Source: Jejubacter sp036620675 (GTDB lineage: Bacteria; Pseudomonadota; Gammaproteobacteria; Enterobacterales; Enterobacteriaceae). Taken from it: a stretch of DNA of 64,000 bases. The position numbers and the translations under genes were made by a program. Below the pieces are notes generated by a model. That model made no database searches. It saw nothing but the letters and a program-made list of their open reading frames with translations, and was not told the origin of the DNA. Positions 57,525 through 64,000 of this stretch are shown here, one piece after another (within the stretch, counting starts at the first letter, position 1; every line of letters starts with the position of its first letter). The stretch lies in NCBI GenBank assembly GCA_036620675.1, contig JAZHEE010000003.1. One strand, given 5' to 3'.

Positions 57525-58376
57525 ATGATTGCGATTACAGGCGCATCCGGCCAGCTGGGCCGTCTTGCCATTACCGAGCTATTAAAAAGCGCTCCTGCCA
57601 GCCAGCTTATCGCTATCGTGCGCGACCCCACAAAGGTCAGCGACCTGGCGGCGGCGGGCATTAACATCAGGCAGGCCGACTATCGCGATGAAGCGGCGCT
57701 AAACGCCGCACTAAACGGCGCGGAACGCCTGCTGTTTATCTCCTCAAGCGAAGTGGGCCAACGTAGCGCCCAGCACCGCCATGTGATCAATGCGGCCCAT
57801 CAGGCTGGCGTTAAATTCATTGCCTATACCAGCCTGCTGCACGCCGACCGCTCACCGCTGGGACTGGCGGCAGAACATGTGGAAACGGAAGCGATGCTGG
57901 CCCAAAGCGGCATTCCTTATGCGCTGCTGCGCAACGGCTGGTATGTGGAAAACTACCTGGCAAGCCTGAAGCCAGCCCTTGAGCACGGCGTCCTTATGGG
58001 TTGCGCCGGTGACGGCAAAATCGCCGCCGCGCCGCGTGCCGACTATGCTGCCGCCGCCGCCAGCGTCATGACTCAGGCGGATCCAGCAGGCCGGGTCTGG
58101 GAGCTGGCCGCCGACGAAGGCTGGACGCTGAGCCAGCTGGCGGCGGAAGCGGCGCGCATCAGCGGAAAGCCGCTGGTCTACCGAAATTTGAGCGAAGATG
58201 ACTATAAAGCGGTGCTGCTTGACGCCGGACTGCCGGAAGGGTTGGCCGTCATGCTGGCGAATTCCGACAGCGGCGCGGCTCAGGGCGGTCTTTATGACGA
58301 CGGCCACCAGCTCAGCCAGCTGCTGGGACGCCCCACCACCCCGCTGACCCGGAGCCTGAGCGCGGCGCTGTCATAA
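57525..58376 (+). CDS. qorB: NAD(P)H:quinone oxidoreductase QorB (YtfG)
   Basis: An NmrA/atypical-SDR quinone reductase using NADPH, 283 residues (E. coli 286). The nucleotide-binding motif ITGASGQLGRLAITELL begins at residue 4, and FIAYTSLLHADRSPLGLAAEHVETE lies at about 100. The start at 57525 follows AAGGAGCAGAAAA; fifteen upstream codons were rejected. It is divergent from ytfH across about 80 bp. Confidence 0.94.
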   Translation: MIAITGASGQLGRLAITELLKSAPASQLIAIVRDPTKVSDLAAAGINIRQADYRDEAALNAALNGAERLLFISSSEVGQRSAQHRHVINAAHQAGVKFIAYTSLLHADRSPLGLAAEHVETEAMLAQSGIPYALLRNGWYVENYLASLKPALEHGVLMGCAGDGKIAAAPRADYAAAAASVMTQADPAGRVWELAADEGWTLSQLAAEAARISGKPLVYRNLSEDDYKAVLLDAGLPEGLAVMLANSDSGAAQGGLYDDGHQLSQLLGRPTTPLTRSLSAALS

Positions 58377-58390
58377 TCCCGCCATCTCCC

Positions 58391-58396
58391 TATAAT
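58391..58396 (+). promoter_or_regulatory. -10 element for the AraC-type gene
   Basis: A consensus TATAAT lies 25 bp upstream of the AraC-type start, directly after qorB. No clear -35 box is present, as is common for promoters of regulator genes needing little transcript. Confidence 0.5.
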
Positions 58397-58421
58397 GGGA
58401 GGATGATAACGGGAGAACAGC

Positions 58422-59243
58422 ATGCAGGGCGTTCCTGACGAGTTTAACGATATCCGCGATCGTGCCAGCTTCCGACACCTGCCGGACTTGCCTGGCGTGG
58501 AGCTTTATCGCGCCCATATCGCGCGCTACGCCTTCGAACCCCATACCCATGAGGGCTTCGGCATTGGCGCCATCGAACAGGGCGCCGAACGCTTCCGCTA
58601 TCGCGGTGCCTGGCACCTCGCCGGGGCCGGTTCGTTGGTCACCATGAATCCGGACGAGCTACATACCGGCCAGGCAGAAAGTCAGGACGGTTGGCGCTAT
58701 CAGATGATCTATCTGGAGCCGCAAACCCTTAGCGACATCAGCGGCGAGCCGATCTGGTGGTTCCGGGACGCGGTTCGTCAGGATCCAGCCCGCGCCAGCG
58801 CCACGCTGGCGCTGATTCAGTCCCTCTGGGGAAACGACGACCCGCTGACCCGTCAGGGAATTCTGCTACAGCTGGTGGCGCTGCTGCGCCCGGTCGCCTC
58901 GCCGCCCCCTGCGCCGCGTGAGGCGACCTGCCGCTTCTCACGGGTTCAGGAATATCTGCACGATAACTACATGCGCCCCATCACCCTGGATGAGCTGGCC
59001 ACTGTCGCTGCCCTGAGCCCCTGGCATTTCCAGCGTCAGTTCAAAGCCCACTACCACGTTACGCCGCACCAGATGCTGATGGCGATTCGTCTGTGGCGCG
59101 CCAAACAGCTGCTGACCAGCGGCATGGCCCCTGCCGCCGTCGCCGTCGCGACCGGCCTGAGCGATCAGGCCCATCTGACGCGCGCCTTCTCCTGGCGCTA
59201 CGGCATTACCCCCGCCCGCTACCAGAAGCAGGTAAGGCGCTAA
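58422..59243 (+). CDS. AraC-family regulator with N-terminal cupin domain
   Basis: A 273-residue AraC-type activator. The N-terminal cupin (about 20-120) includes FEPHTHEGFGIGAIEQGAERFRYRG and SLVTMNPDELHTG. The C-terminal double HTH (about 175-270) includes TLDELATVAALSPWHFQRQFKAHYHVTPHQMLMAIRL and AVAVATGLSDQAHLTRAFSWRYGITPARY. The ligand is unknown. GGGAGAACAGC precedes the ATG. It lies between qorB and the exporter gene ytfF, a pairing common for AraC regulators of DMT or LysE exporters. It is not at this position in E. coli K-12. Confidence 0.9.
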   Translation: MQGVPDEFNDIRDRASFRHLPDLPGVELYRAHIARYAFEPHTHEGFGIGAIEQGAERFRYRGAWHLAGAGSLVTMNPDELHTGQAESQDGWRYQMIYLEPQTLSDISGEPIWWFRDAVRQDPARASATLALIQSLWGNDDPLTRQGILLQLVALLRPVASPPPAPREATCRFSRVQEYLHDNYMRPITLDELATVAALSPWHFQRQFKAHYHVTPHQMLMAIRLWRAKQLLTSGMAPAAVAVATGLSDQAHLTRAFSWRYGITPARYQKQVRR

Positions 59244-59318
59244 TACCGCAAGCTGCGACAATATTTCCGCCTCGCCTCTCCTTACACTCACCGCCAGTGG
59301 ATGAATAAGGATAAGAAG

Positions 59319-60284
59319 ATGCTGAGTGGTATTGTCTGGGCCCTGATGGCGGGGCTGATGTGGGGGCTGATCTTTGTGGGGCCGCTGCTGGCGCCGGATT
59401 ACCCGGCCGTGCTGCTGTCTACGGGACGCTATCTGGCCCTGGGCGTTATTGCGCTGCCGCTGGCCTGGCTCGGACGCCGGCGTCTGCGCCAGCTCAACCG
59501 CCGGAACTGGCTGACGGCGTTGCGCATCTCCGTCATCGGCAATCTGGTCTATTATCTGTTCCTCGCCGCCGCAATTCAGCGCACCGGCTCGCCGATCTCC
59601 ACCATGATTGTCGGCACGCTGCCGGTAGTGCTACCCATCTGTGCGAATCTGCTCTACAGTCGGCGCGACGGCCATCTACCCTGGCGCCGGTTGCTGCTGT
59701 CTCTGGCGGTCGTCACCGTCGGACTGGTGCTGGTTAATATTGCCGAACTGCGCCATGGCCTGCCGGATTACAGCCCCCTGCGTTACGGAGCAGGACTGGG
59801 CATGGCGCTGCTGGCAATGATCTGTTGGGCCGTCTACGCCCTGCAAAATGCTCGCTGGCTGCGAGAGAATCCCGATAAGAGCCCCATGATGTGGGCCACT
59901 GCACAAGGGCTGACGATTCTGCCGCTGTCGCTTATCGGCTATCTGGTCGGTTGTCTCTGGCTGGCCTGGCAGAAGCCAGCCTTTCCACTCCCCTTTGGCC
60001 CGCAGCCGGGCCAGTTCATCGCGCTGATGTTCGTCATTGCCATCCTCTGTTCCTGGATAGGCGCCCTGTGCTGGAACGAAGCCAGTCAGCGGCTTCCCAC
60101 GGTGATCCTCGGGCCGCTTATCGTCTTCGAAAATCTGGCCGGATTATTTTATGCCTTTCTGCTGCGCCACGACTGGCCGCCGCTGGCGACGCTATTGGGC
60201 ATCGCGGCCCTGATTATCGGCGTGGTGATGGCGCTTCGGGCCAGGCCTGCGCCAGGTGTGGTCAGTGCTGACATAAAAGAGTGA
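59319..60284 (+). CDS. ytfF: DMT-superfamily inner membrane exporter YtfF
   Basis: An EamA-type transporter of 321 residues, the E. coli YtfF length, from the ATG at 59319 (MLSGIVWALMAGLMWGLIFVGP), which follows AAGGATAAGAAG. An ATG at 59301 is in frame but lacks a ribosome binding site. Ten hydrophobic segments form two EamA repeats. Conserved parts include GSPISTMIVGTLPVVLPICANLLYSRRDG and ALCWNEASQRLPTVILGPLIVFENLAGLFYAFLL. The substrate is unknown; the neighbouring AraC-type gene probably regulates it. Confidence 0.92.
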   Translation: MLSGIVWALMAGLMWGLIFVGPLLAPDYPAVLLSTGRYLALGVIALPLAWLGRRRLRQLNRRNWLTALRISVIGNLVYYLFLAAAIQRTGSPISTMIVGTLPVVLPICANLLYSRRDGHLPWRRLLLSLAVVTVGLVLVNIAELRHGLPDYSPLRYGAGLGMALLAMICWAVYALQNARWLRENPDKSPMMWATAQGLTILPLSLIGYLVGCLWLAWQKPAFPLPFGPQPGQFIALMFVIAILCSWIGALCWNEASQRLPTVILGPLIVFENLAGLFYAFLLRHDWPPLATLLGIAALIIGVVMALRARPAPGVVSADIKE

Positions 60285-60297
60285 TAGCTTTCCCATA

Positions 60298-60320
60298 AAG
60301 ATGCATTTAAAATGCATTTT
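60298..60320 (+). promoter_or_regulatory. NsrR binding site upstream of ytfE
   Basis: AAGATGCATTT-A-AAATGCATTTT is an 11-1-11 inverted repeat matching the NsrR consensus AAGATGYATTT-N-AAATGCATCTT. It lies 26 bp before the ytfE start, overlapping the expected promoter. NsrR represses ytfE in E. coli until nitric oxide is present. Confidence 0.92.
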
Positions 60321-60346
60321 ATAGTTCACTGATGAGGATTTTGGCT

Positions 60347-61012
60347 ATGGCTTTTCGTGACCAGGCTTTAGGGGAACTGGCGTTAACCATTCCACGGGCG
60401 TCGGCGCTGTTCCGTAAATACGATCTTGATTTCTGCTGCGGCGGTAAACAGACGCTGGCGCGCGCAGCGGCCCGCCGCGAGCTGGATCTGGAGGCTATCG
60501 AGGCCGAACTGGCGGCGCTTGCCACTGAACAGCCCGAAAAAGAGTGGCGAACCGCGCCGCTGGGCGAAATCATCGACCATATCCTCGTGCGTTACCACGA
60601 CAGACACCGCGAGCAGCTACCGGAGCTTATCATGCAGGCTACCAAAGTAGAGCGCGTGCATGCGGACAAACCAGGCGTACCGCGCGGCCTGGCGAAATAT
60701 CTGACCATGCTGCATGAAGAGCTGGGCAGCCACATGATGAAAGAGGAGCAGATTCTGTTCCCAATGATCAAGCAGGGGATGGGCGCCCAGTGCGCTGGCC
60801 CCATCAACGTGATGGAAAGCGAACACGATGAAGCGGGTGAACTGCTGGAAGTTATCAAGCACACCACCAATAACGTGACGCCGCCGCCGGAAGCCTGCAC
60901 CACCTGGCGCGCCCTGTATAACGGCATTAATGAAACGATCGACGATCTGATGAACCACATCAGTCTGGAAAACAACGTTCTGTTTCCGCGCGCCCTCGCT
61001 GGAGATAAATAA
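60347..61012 (+). CDS. ytfE: Iron-sulfur cluster repair di-iron protein YtfE (RIC)
   Basis: YtfE repairs iron-sulfur clusters damaged by nitric oxide or oxidants. It has 221 residues (E. coli 220). An N-terminal ScdA-like domain carries Cys30-Cys31 (FCCGGKQTL), followed by a four-helix hemerythrin-like domain. Its His/Glu di-iron ligands occur in HILVRYHDRHREQL, MLHEELGSHMMKEEQILFP, MESEHDEAGELL and HISLENNVLFPRAL. The start at 60347 (MAFRDQ) follows GATGAGGATTTTGGCT; five upstream codons were rejected. Confidence 0.97.
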   Translation: MAFRDQALGELALTIPRASALFRKYDLDFCCGGKQTLARAAARRELDLEAIEAELAALATEQPEKEWRTAPLGEIIDHILVRYHDRHREQLPELIMQATKVERVHADKPGVPRGLAKYLTMLHEELGSHMMKEEQILFPMIKQGMGAQCAGPINVMESEHDEAGELLEVIKHTTNNVTPPPEACTTWRALYNGINETIDDLMNHISLENNVLFPRALAGDK

Positions 61013-61052
61013 CGAAAAAGCGCCAGTAAGGCGCCTGTATTGTCTCTCATTC

Positions 61053-61078
61053 GGCCCCTGTTACGGGGCCATTTTTTT
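61053..61078 (+). terminator. ytfE terminator
   Basis: GGCCCC-TGTTAC-GGGGCC followed by ATTTTTTT, 40 bp after the ytfE stop and just before the convergent cycA end. Confidence 0.85.
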
Positions 61079-61083
61079 ACGGG

Positions 61084-62490
61084 TTAGCGCGTCGCCTTAC
61101 GGCGCAGCATCAGCCAGCCCAGTCCCAGCACCGCAAACCAGAGAGGCGTGACCATCAACGCCTGACGGGTATCCTGCTCCAGCGTCAGCAGTACGATCAC
61201 GCAGGCGAAGAACGCCATGCAAACCCAGCACATCAGTTTCCCCATCGGCATTTTGTACACCGACCTCTGGTGCAGCTCCGGGCTACGCTTACGGTAGACC
61301 AGGTAAGAGCAGAGGATAATGGTCCAGACGAACATAAACAGAATGGCGGAAACGGTGGTCACCATGGTGAAGACCTTCATCACATCCGGAATCAGATAGA
61401 TCAATACCACGCCGCCCAGCAGGCAGATACAGGAGAAGGTCAGACCGGATGCCGGTACCGCGCGGCGCGACAGGCGGGCAAAGCGCTGAGGCGCCACGCC
61501 GTCCTGAGCCAGGCCGTAAAGCATACGGCTGGTAGAGAAGACCCCGCTGTTAGCCGAAGAGGCCGCGGACGTCAGCACCACGAAGTTAATGATACTGGCG
61601 GCAGCCGGCAGCCCGACCAGCACGAACAGCTCCACAAACGGGCTCTTGTTCGGCACCACCGAGCTCCAGGGGGTAACCGACATGATAATGATCAGCGCGC
61701 AGACGTAGAACATGATGATACGCAGCGGAATGGAGTTGATCGCCCGCGGCAGCGTCTTTTCCGGATCTTTGGTTTCCGCCGCGGTGGTTCCCACCAGCTC
61801 AATCCCCACAAAGGCGAAGACCGCTATCTGGAACCCGGCAAAGAAGCCGCTGATGCCTTTCGGGAACCAGCCACCGTCATTCCACAGGTGGGTAAACGAC
61901 GCCTGTACGCCGGATGGCGCCTGGAAGTGCATCAGCACCATCACCAGCCCCACCACTATCAGCGCCACGATGGCGACGATTTTAATCATCGCGAACCAGA
62001 ATTCCATTTCCCCGAACATCTTCACGGTCGCCAGATTCAGACTCAGCAGCACCAGCACCACCGCCAGCGACGACACCCAGTCCGACAGGCCGGGAAACCA
62101 GAACTGGGCATAAGAGGTAATCGCTACGACATCGGCCATCCCCGTCACCACCCAGCAGAACCAGTAAGTCCAGCCGGTGAAGTAACCCGCCCACGGTCCG
62201 AGGAGATCGGCGGCGAAGTCGCTAAAAGATTTATATTGCAGGTTAGAGAGCAGCAGTTCCCCCATGGCCCGCATCACGAAAAACAGCATAAAGCCGATAA
62301 TCATGTAGACAAAAATAATCGACGGCCCGGCAAGGCTAATGGTTTTTCCCGATCCCATAAACAGACCGGTGCCAATGGCGCCACCGATCGCAATCAGTTG
62401 AATATGGCGGTTGCTTAGATTACGCCGTAGCGAACGTTCAGCGGGATCGTCAGATACCTGTCCATCCACGCTCTTTACCTCATCTACCAT
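61084..62490 (-). CDS. cycA: D-serine/D-alanine/glycine:H+ symporter CycA
   Basis: Amino acid permease of the APC superfamily for glycine, D-alanine, D-serine and D-cycloserine. It has 468 residues (E. coli 470) and about 12 TM segments. The family signature RHIQLIAIGGAIGTGLFMGSGKTISLAGPSI begins near residue 28, and GISGFFAGFQIAVFAFVGIELVGTTAAE near 215. In E. coli its mRNA is repressed by the GcvB small RNA; the leader here was not analysed for pairing. Confidence 0.96.
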   Translation of the reverse strand: MVDEVKSVDGQVSDDPAERSLRRNLSNRHIQLIAIGGAIGTGLFMGSGKTISLAGPSIIFVYMIIGFMLFFVMRAMGELLLSNLQYKSFSDFAADLLGPWAGYFTGWTYWFCWVVTGMADVVAITSYAQFWFPGLSDWVSSLAVVLVLLSLNLATVKMFGEMEFWFAMIKIVAIVALIVVGLVMVLMHFQAPSGVQASFTHLWNDGGWFPKGISGFFAGFQIAVFAFVGIELVGTTAAETKDPEKTLPRAINSIPLRIIMFYVCALIIIMSVTPWSSVVPNKSPFVELFVLVGLPAAASIINFVVLTSAASSANSGVFSTSRMLYGLAQDGVAPQRFARLSRRAVPASGLTFSCICLLGGVVLIYLIPDVMKVFTMVTTVSAILFMFVWTIILCSYLVYRKRSPELHQRSVYKMPMGKLMCWVCMAFFACVIVLLTLEQDTRQALMVTPLWFAVLGLGWLMLRRKATR

Positions 62491-62849
62491 GTTATTTTCC
62501 TGTACTTGTGTTGTGTTTTGTCGGGCTCTGATGGCCCTTAATCAGTCCTGCGAACTTACGTCGGATGGTTTATCGGGTATAACCAGTCGTAAAGCACTTC
62601 TTACTCTATATTCAATAAAATGTTAATATTTCGTTGTAACTTAGTATTAAGTTATTCTCATTTCGCGAAATGACTCACAAAAATACCCCTGACAAGGGGA
62701 TTTGCAAAATAAAATTATACATTCACTGAAAAAATAAAACGAAACTTCGGATTTAGCGGCGATATTGTCCTGCGCCGGCGTTCATACAGTCTGGTAAGGC
62801 CGCCGCAAAGTAAAATAACAAATTAAGATGACCTGAAACGACCAAACAA
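62491..62849. promoter_or_regulatory. Intergenic region upstream of cycA
   Basis: About 360 bp of partly AT-rich DNA between the cycA start and the fklB terminator. AT-rich blocks near 62600-62740 probably contain the cycA promoter and leader. I see no gene, repeat or convincing operator. Confidence 0.4.
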
Positions 62850-62878
62850 AAAGAGGCGGGCCAGTGGCCCGCCTCTTT
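62850..62878 (-). terminator. fklB terminator
   Basis: A 13-bp stem, AAAGAGGCGGGCC with TGGCCCGCCTCTTT, is followed on the minus strand by TTGTTTGG. It starts 20 bp beyond the fklB stop. Confidence 0.85.
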
Positions 62879-62898
62879 CGTGGCATTACGCTGCGCTA

Positions 62899-63519
62899 TT
62901 ACAGAATATCCAGCAGCTCGACTTCGAACACCAGGGTGCTGAATGGCGGGATAGACGCGCCAGCGCCGCGCTCACCGTAAGCCAGCTGGTAAGGAATCGC
63001 CAGTTCCCATTTGGAGCCGACCGGCATCAGGGTCAGCGCCTCGATCCAACCGGCAATAACGCCGCTCACCGGGAATTCAGCCGGTTCGCCACGGGCGACG
63101 GAGCTATCGAACACGGTGCCGTCAATCAGCTTACCGGTATAGTGAACACGTACGCGATCCTGACGGGAAGGGATCGCGCCCTCGCCCTGAGTAATAACCC
63201 GGAACTGAAGGCCAGACTCGGTGGTGCTGACGCCTTCTTTCTTCTGATTCTCTTCCAGGAATTTCTGCCCTTCTGCCGCCATGGCCTGCTGGCGTTCACG
63301 GCGTACGCCGTCTGCACGTTCGTGCACTTCACGCAGGGCGCGATGAACCACATCAACCGGGACTGCCGGTGCGTTCCCTTCCAGCGCGTCGCGCAGGCCT
63401 GCCAGCAGAGCTTCCGGCAGCAGTCCCTGCAAACCGGACTCACGCAGTTGCTGGCCCACCTGTAAACCAATACCGTAACTTGCTTGCGCCTCTACGCTTT
63501 CAAAAGAAGGGGTCGTCAT
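62899..63519 (-). CDS. fklB: FKBP-type peptidyl-prolyl isomerase FklB (FKBP22)
   Basis: A dimeric prolyl isomerase of 206 residues, the E. coli length. The N-terminal helical dimerisation domain (MTTPSFESVEAQASYGIGLQVGQQL...) covers about 1-90. The FKBP domain runs from about 95 to 206 and holds DRVRVHYTGKLIDGTVFDSS, GVIAGWIEAL and IPYQLAYGERGAGASIPPFSTLVFEVELLDI. The start at 63519 gives the family N-terminus and follows AAAGGAAAAGCC; the longer frame to 63672 was rejected. It is divergent from ytfB. Confidence 0.96.
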   Translation of the reverse strand: MTTPSFESVEAQASYGIGLQVGQQLRESGLQGLLPEALLAGLRDALEGNAPAVPVDVVHRALREVHERADGVRRERQQAMAAEGQKFLEENQKKEGVSTTESGLQFRVITQGEGAIPSRQDRVRVHYTGKLIDGTVFDSSVARGEPAEFPVSGVIAGWIEALTLMPVGSKWELAIPYQLAYGERGAGASIPPFSTLVFEVELLDIL

Positions 63520-63781
63520 GGCTTTTCCTTTATTGCGATTTATGAAAATTAGCGGGCAGCATATCAGCCAGGTCGCGTCGGGTAAAATGCTCATCGGTGA
63601 TGACAAATCAGCGCGAAAGAGAAACAATAGCGAGGATAGGGTCACGGAACCTGACATTGCTACCTGCATCAAGCAGTTAGCGGTCTATACTAAAAGACAG
63701 ACGTGGCGCCGGACAGGCTATGCCACGCCAACCATCGGGACACGGCATGGTGCAAACATTTTTCACGGAGCAGGAGGCCGC

Positions 63782-64000
63782 ATGCCAAAGCGAGTCATAA
63801 ATAACCCCATTCTGGCGCGGATTTGGCACGCCCCGGACCAGGTTCGCCTGATGGATCCCCTACCGCCCATGCATCGCCGCGGTATTATTCTTGGCGCGCT
63901 GCTGATTGTTATCGGCATTCTGCTGCCCGGCGCAGACTCCGCGCCAGAGCCGAACAGCGACTCCCGCGAAGCGCAGCTGCATATGGATAATAAAGCGCCT
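63782..64000 (+). CDS. ytfB: OapA-family LysM cell-envelope protein YtfB (5' part only)
   Basis: Only the first 73 codons are inside the window. MPKRVINNPILARIWHAPDQVRLMDPLPPMHRRG is followed by a single TM segment (IILGALLIVIGILLP). The WHAPD and MDPLPPMHRRG blocks match E. coli YtfB, an opacity-associated-protein-A-like protein that binds glycan strands and localises to division sites. CAGGAGGCCGC precedes the ATG. The C-terminal OapA/LysM domains lie beyond the window edge. Confidence 0.9.
   Translation, partial: MPKRVINNPILARIWHAPDQVRLMDPLPPMHRRGIILGALLIVIGILLPGADSAPEPNSDSREAQLHMDNKAP

Noticed and set aside
61270..62418. 382-codon plus-strand ORF
   Set aside because: It is antisense to cycA, and its protein is His/Gln/Arg-rich shadow sequence without domains.

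Overview
The window is chromosomal DNA from a member of the Enterobacteriaceae. Most proteins match E. coli K-12 orthologues in length and sequence as I recall them, and the RNase P RNA is of the enterobacterial type. I cannot name genus or species. The layout is two blocks that lie far apart in E. coli, rnpB-gar-rsmI-lpoA-...-ubiUV-yhbW and pmbA-mpl-fbp-ytf...cycA-fklB-ytfB, joined here through an accessory segment at about 18.66-29.64 kb.

Region 1 (1-18.66 kb): a possible IS terminus, a 59-bp tandem repeat array and rnpB; the galactarate genes garK-garR-garL and divergent garD, with no garP permease; rsmI, lpoA, yraN, diaA and dolP; a small lineage-specific insert (an AT-rich membrane-anchored hypothetical and a YfaZ-like outer membrane protein); yraR, yhbP, yhbQ, yhbS; ubiT, ubiU and ubiV for O2-independent ubiquinone synthesis; a CcdA/CcdB toxin-antitoxin pair; and yhbW.

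Region 2 (18.66-29.64 kb, accessory): a nine-gene minus-strand cluster that I recognise as the poorly understood Enterococcus EF_0829-EF_0839 / Aeromonas AHA_3910-type system. It holds a PRD protein, an SFCGS glycine-rich protein, DUF4312, membrane proteins DUF4311 and DUF4310, an amidohydrolase/deacetylase, a DgaE-family PLP ammonia-lyase, a KDGP-type aldolase, and a large PRD/EIIB/EIIA-domain regulator. A CRP site and a 20-bp perfect palindrome precede it. The gene content suggests import of an N-acylated amino sugar acid, deacylation, deamination and aldol cleavage, with SFCGS/DUF4312/DUF4311/DUF4310 as a candidate unconventional transporter. This is the best candidate here for an undescribed system. 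Next to it lie a decayed LysR gene, a sensor kinase / FixJ-type response regulator pair and a secreted HbpS/GlcG-like protein, an arrangement that recalls the HbpS-SenS-SenR three-component system of Streptomyces.

Region 3 (29.65-64 kb): roxA (at a different locus in E. coli), a DUF2461 gene, cybC, pmbA, yjgA, mpl, fbp, the galactofuranose ABC transporter ytfQRT-yjfF, ppa, an extra PbgA/YejM-like membrane hydrolase, ytfP, tamB-tamA, msrA, a candidate small RNA and an ERIC element, ytfL, ytfK, ytfJ, cysQ, cpdB, ytfH/qorB, an AraC regulator with the ytfF exporter, NsrR-controlled ytfE, cycA, fklB and the start of ytfB. Start codons were set by ribosome binding sites and by agreement with family lengths. 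Statements about regulation are inferences from motif matches unless stated otherwise.
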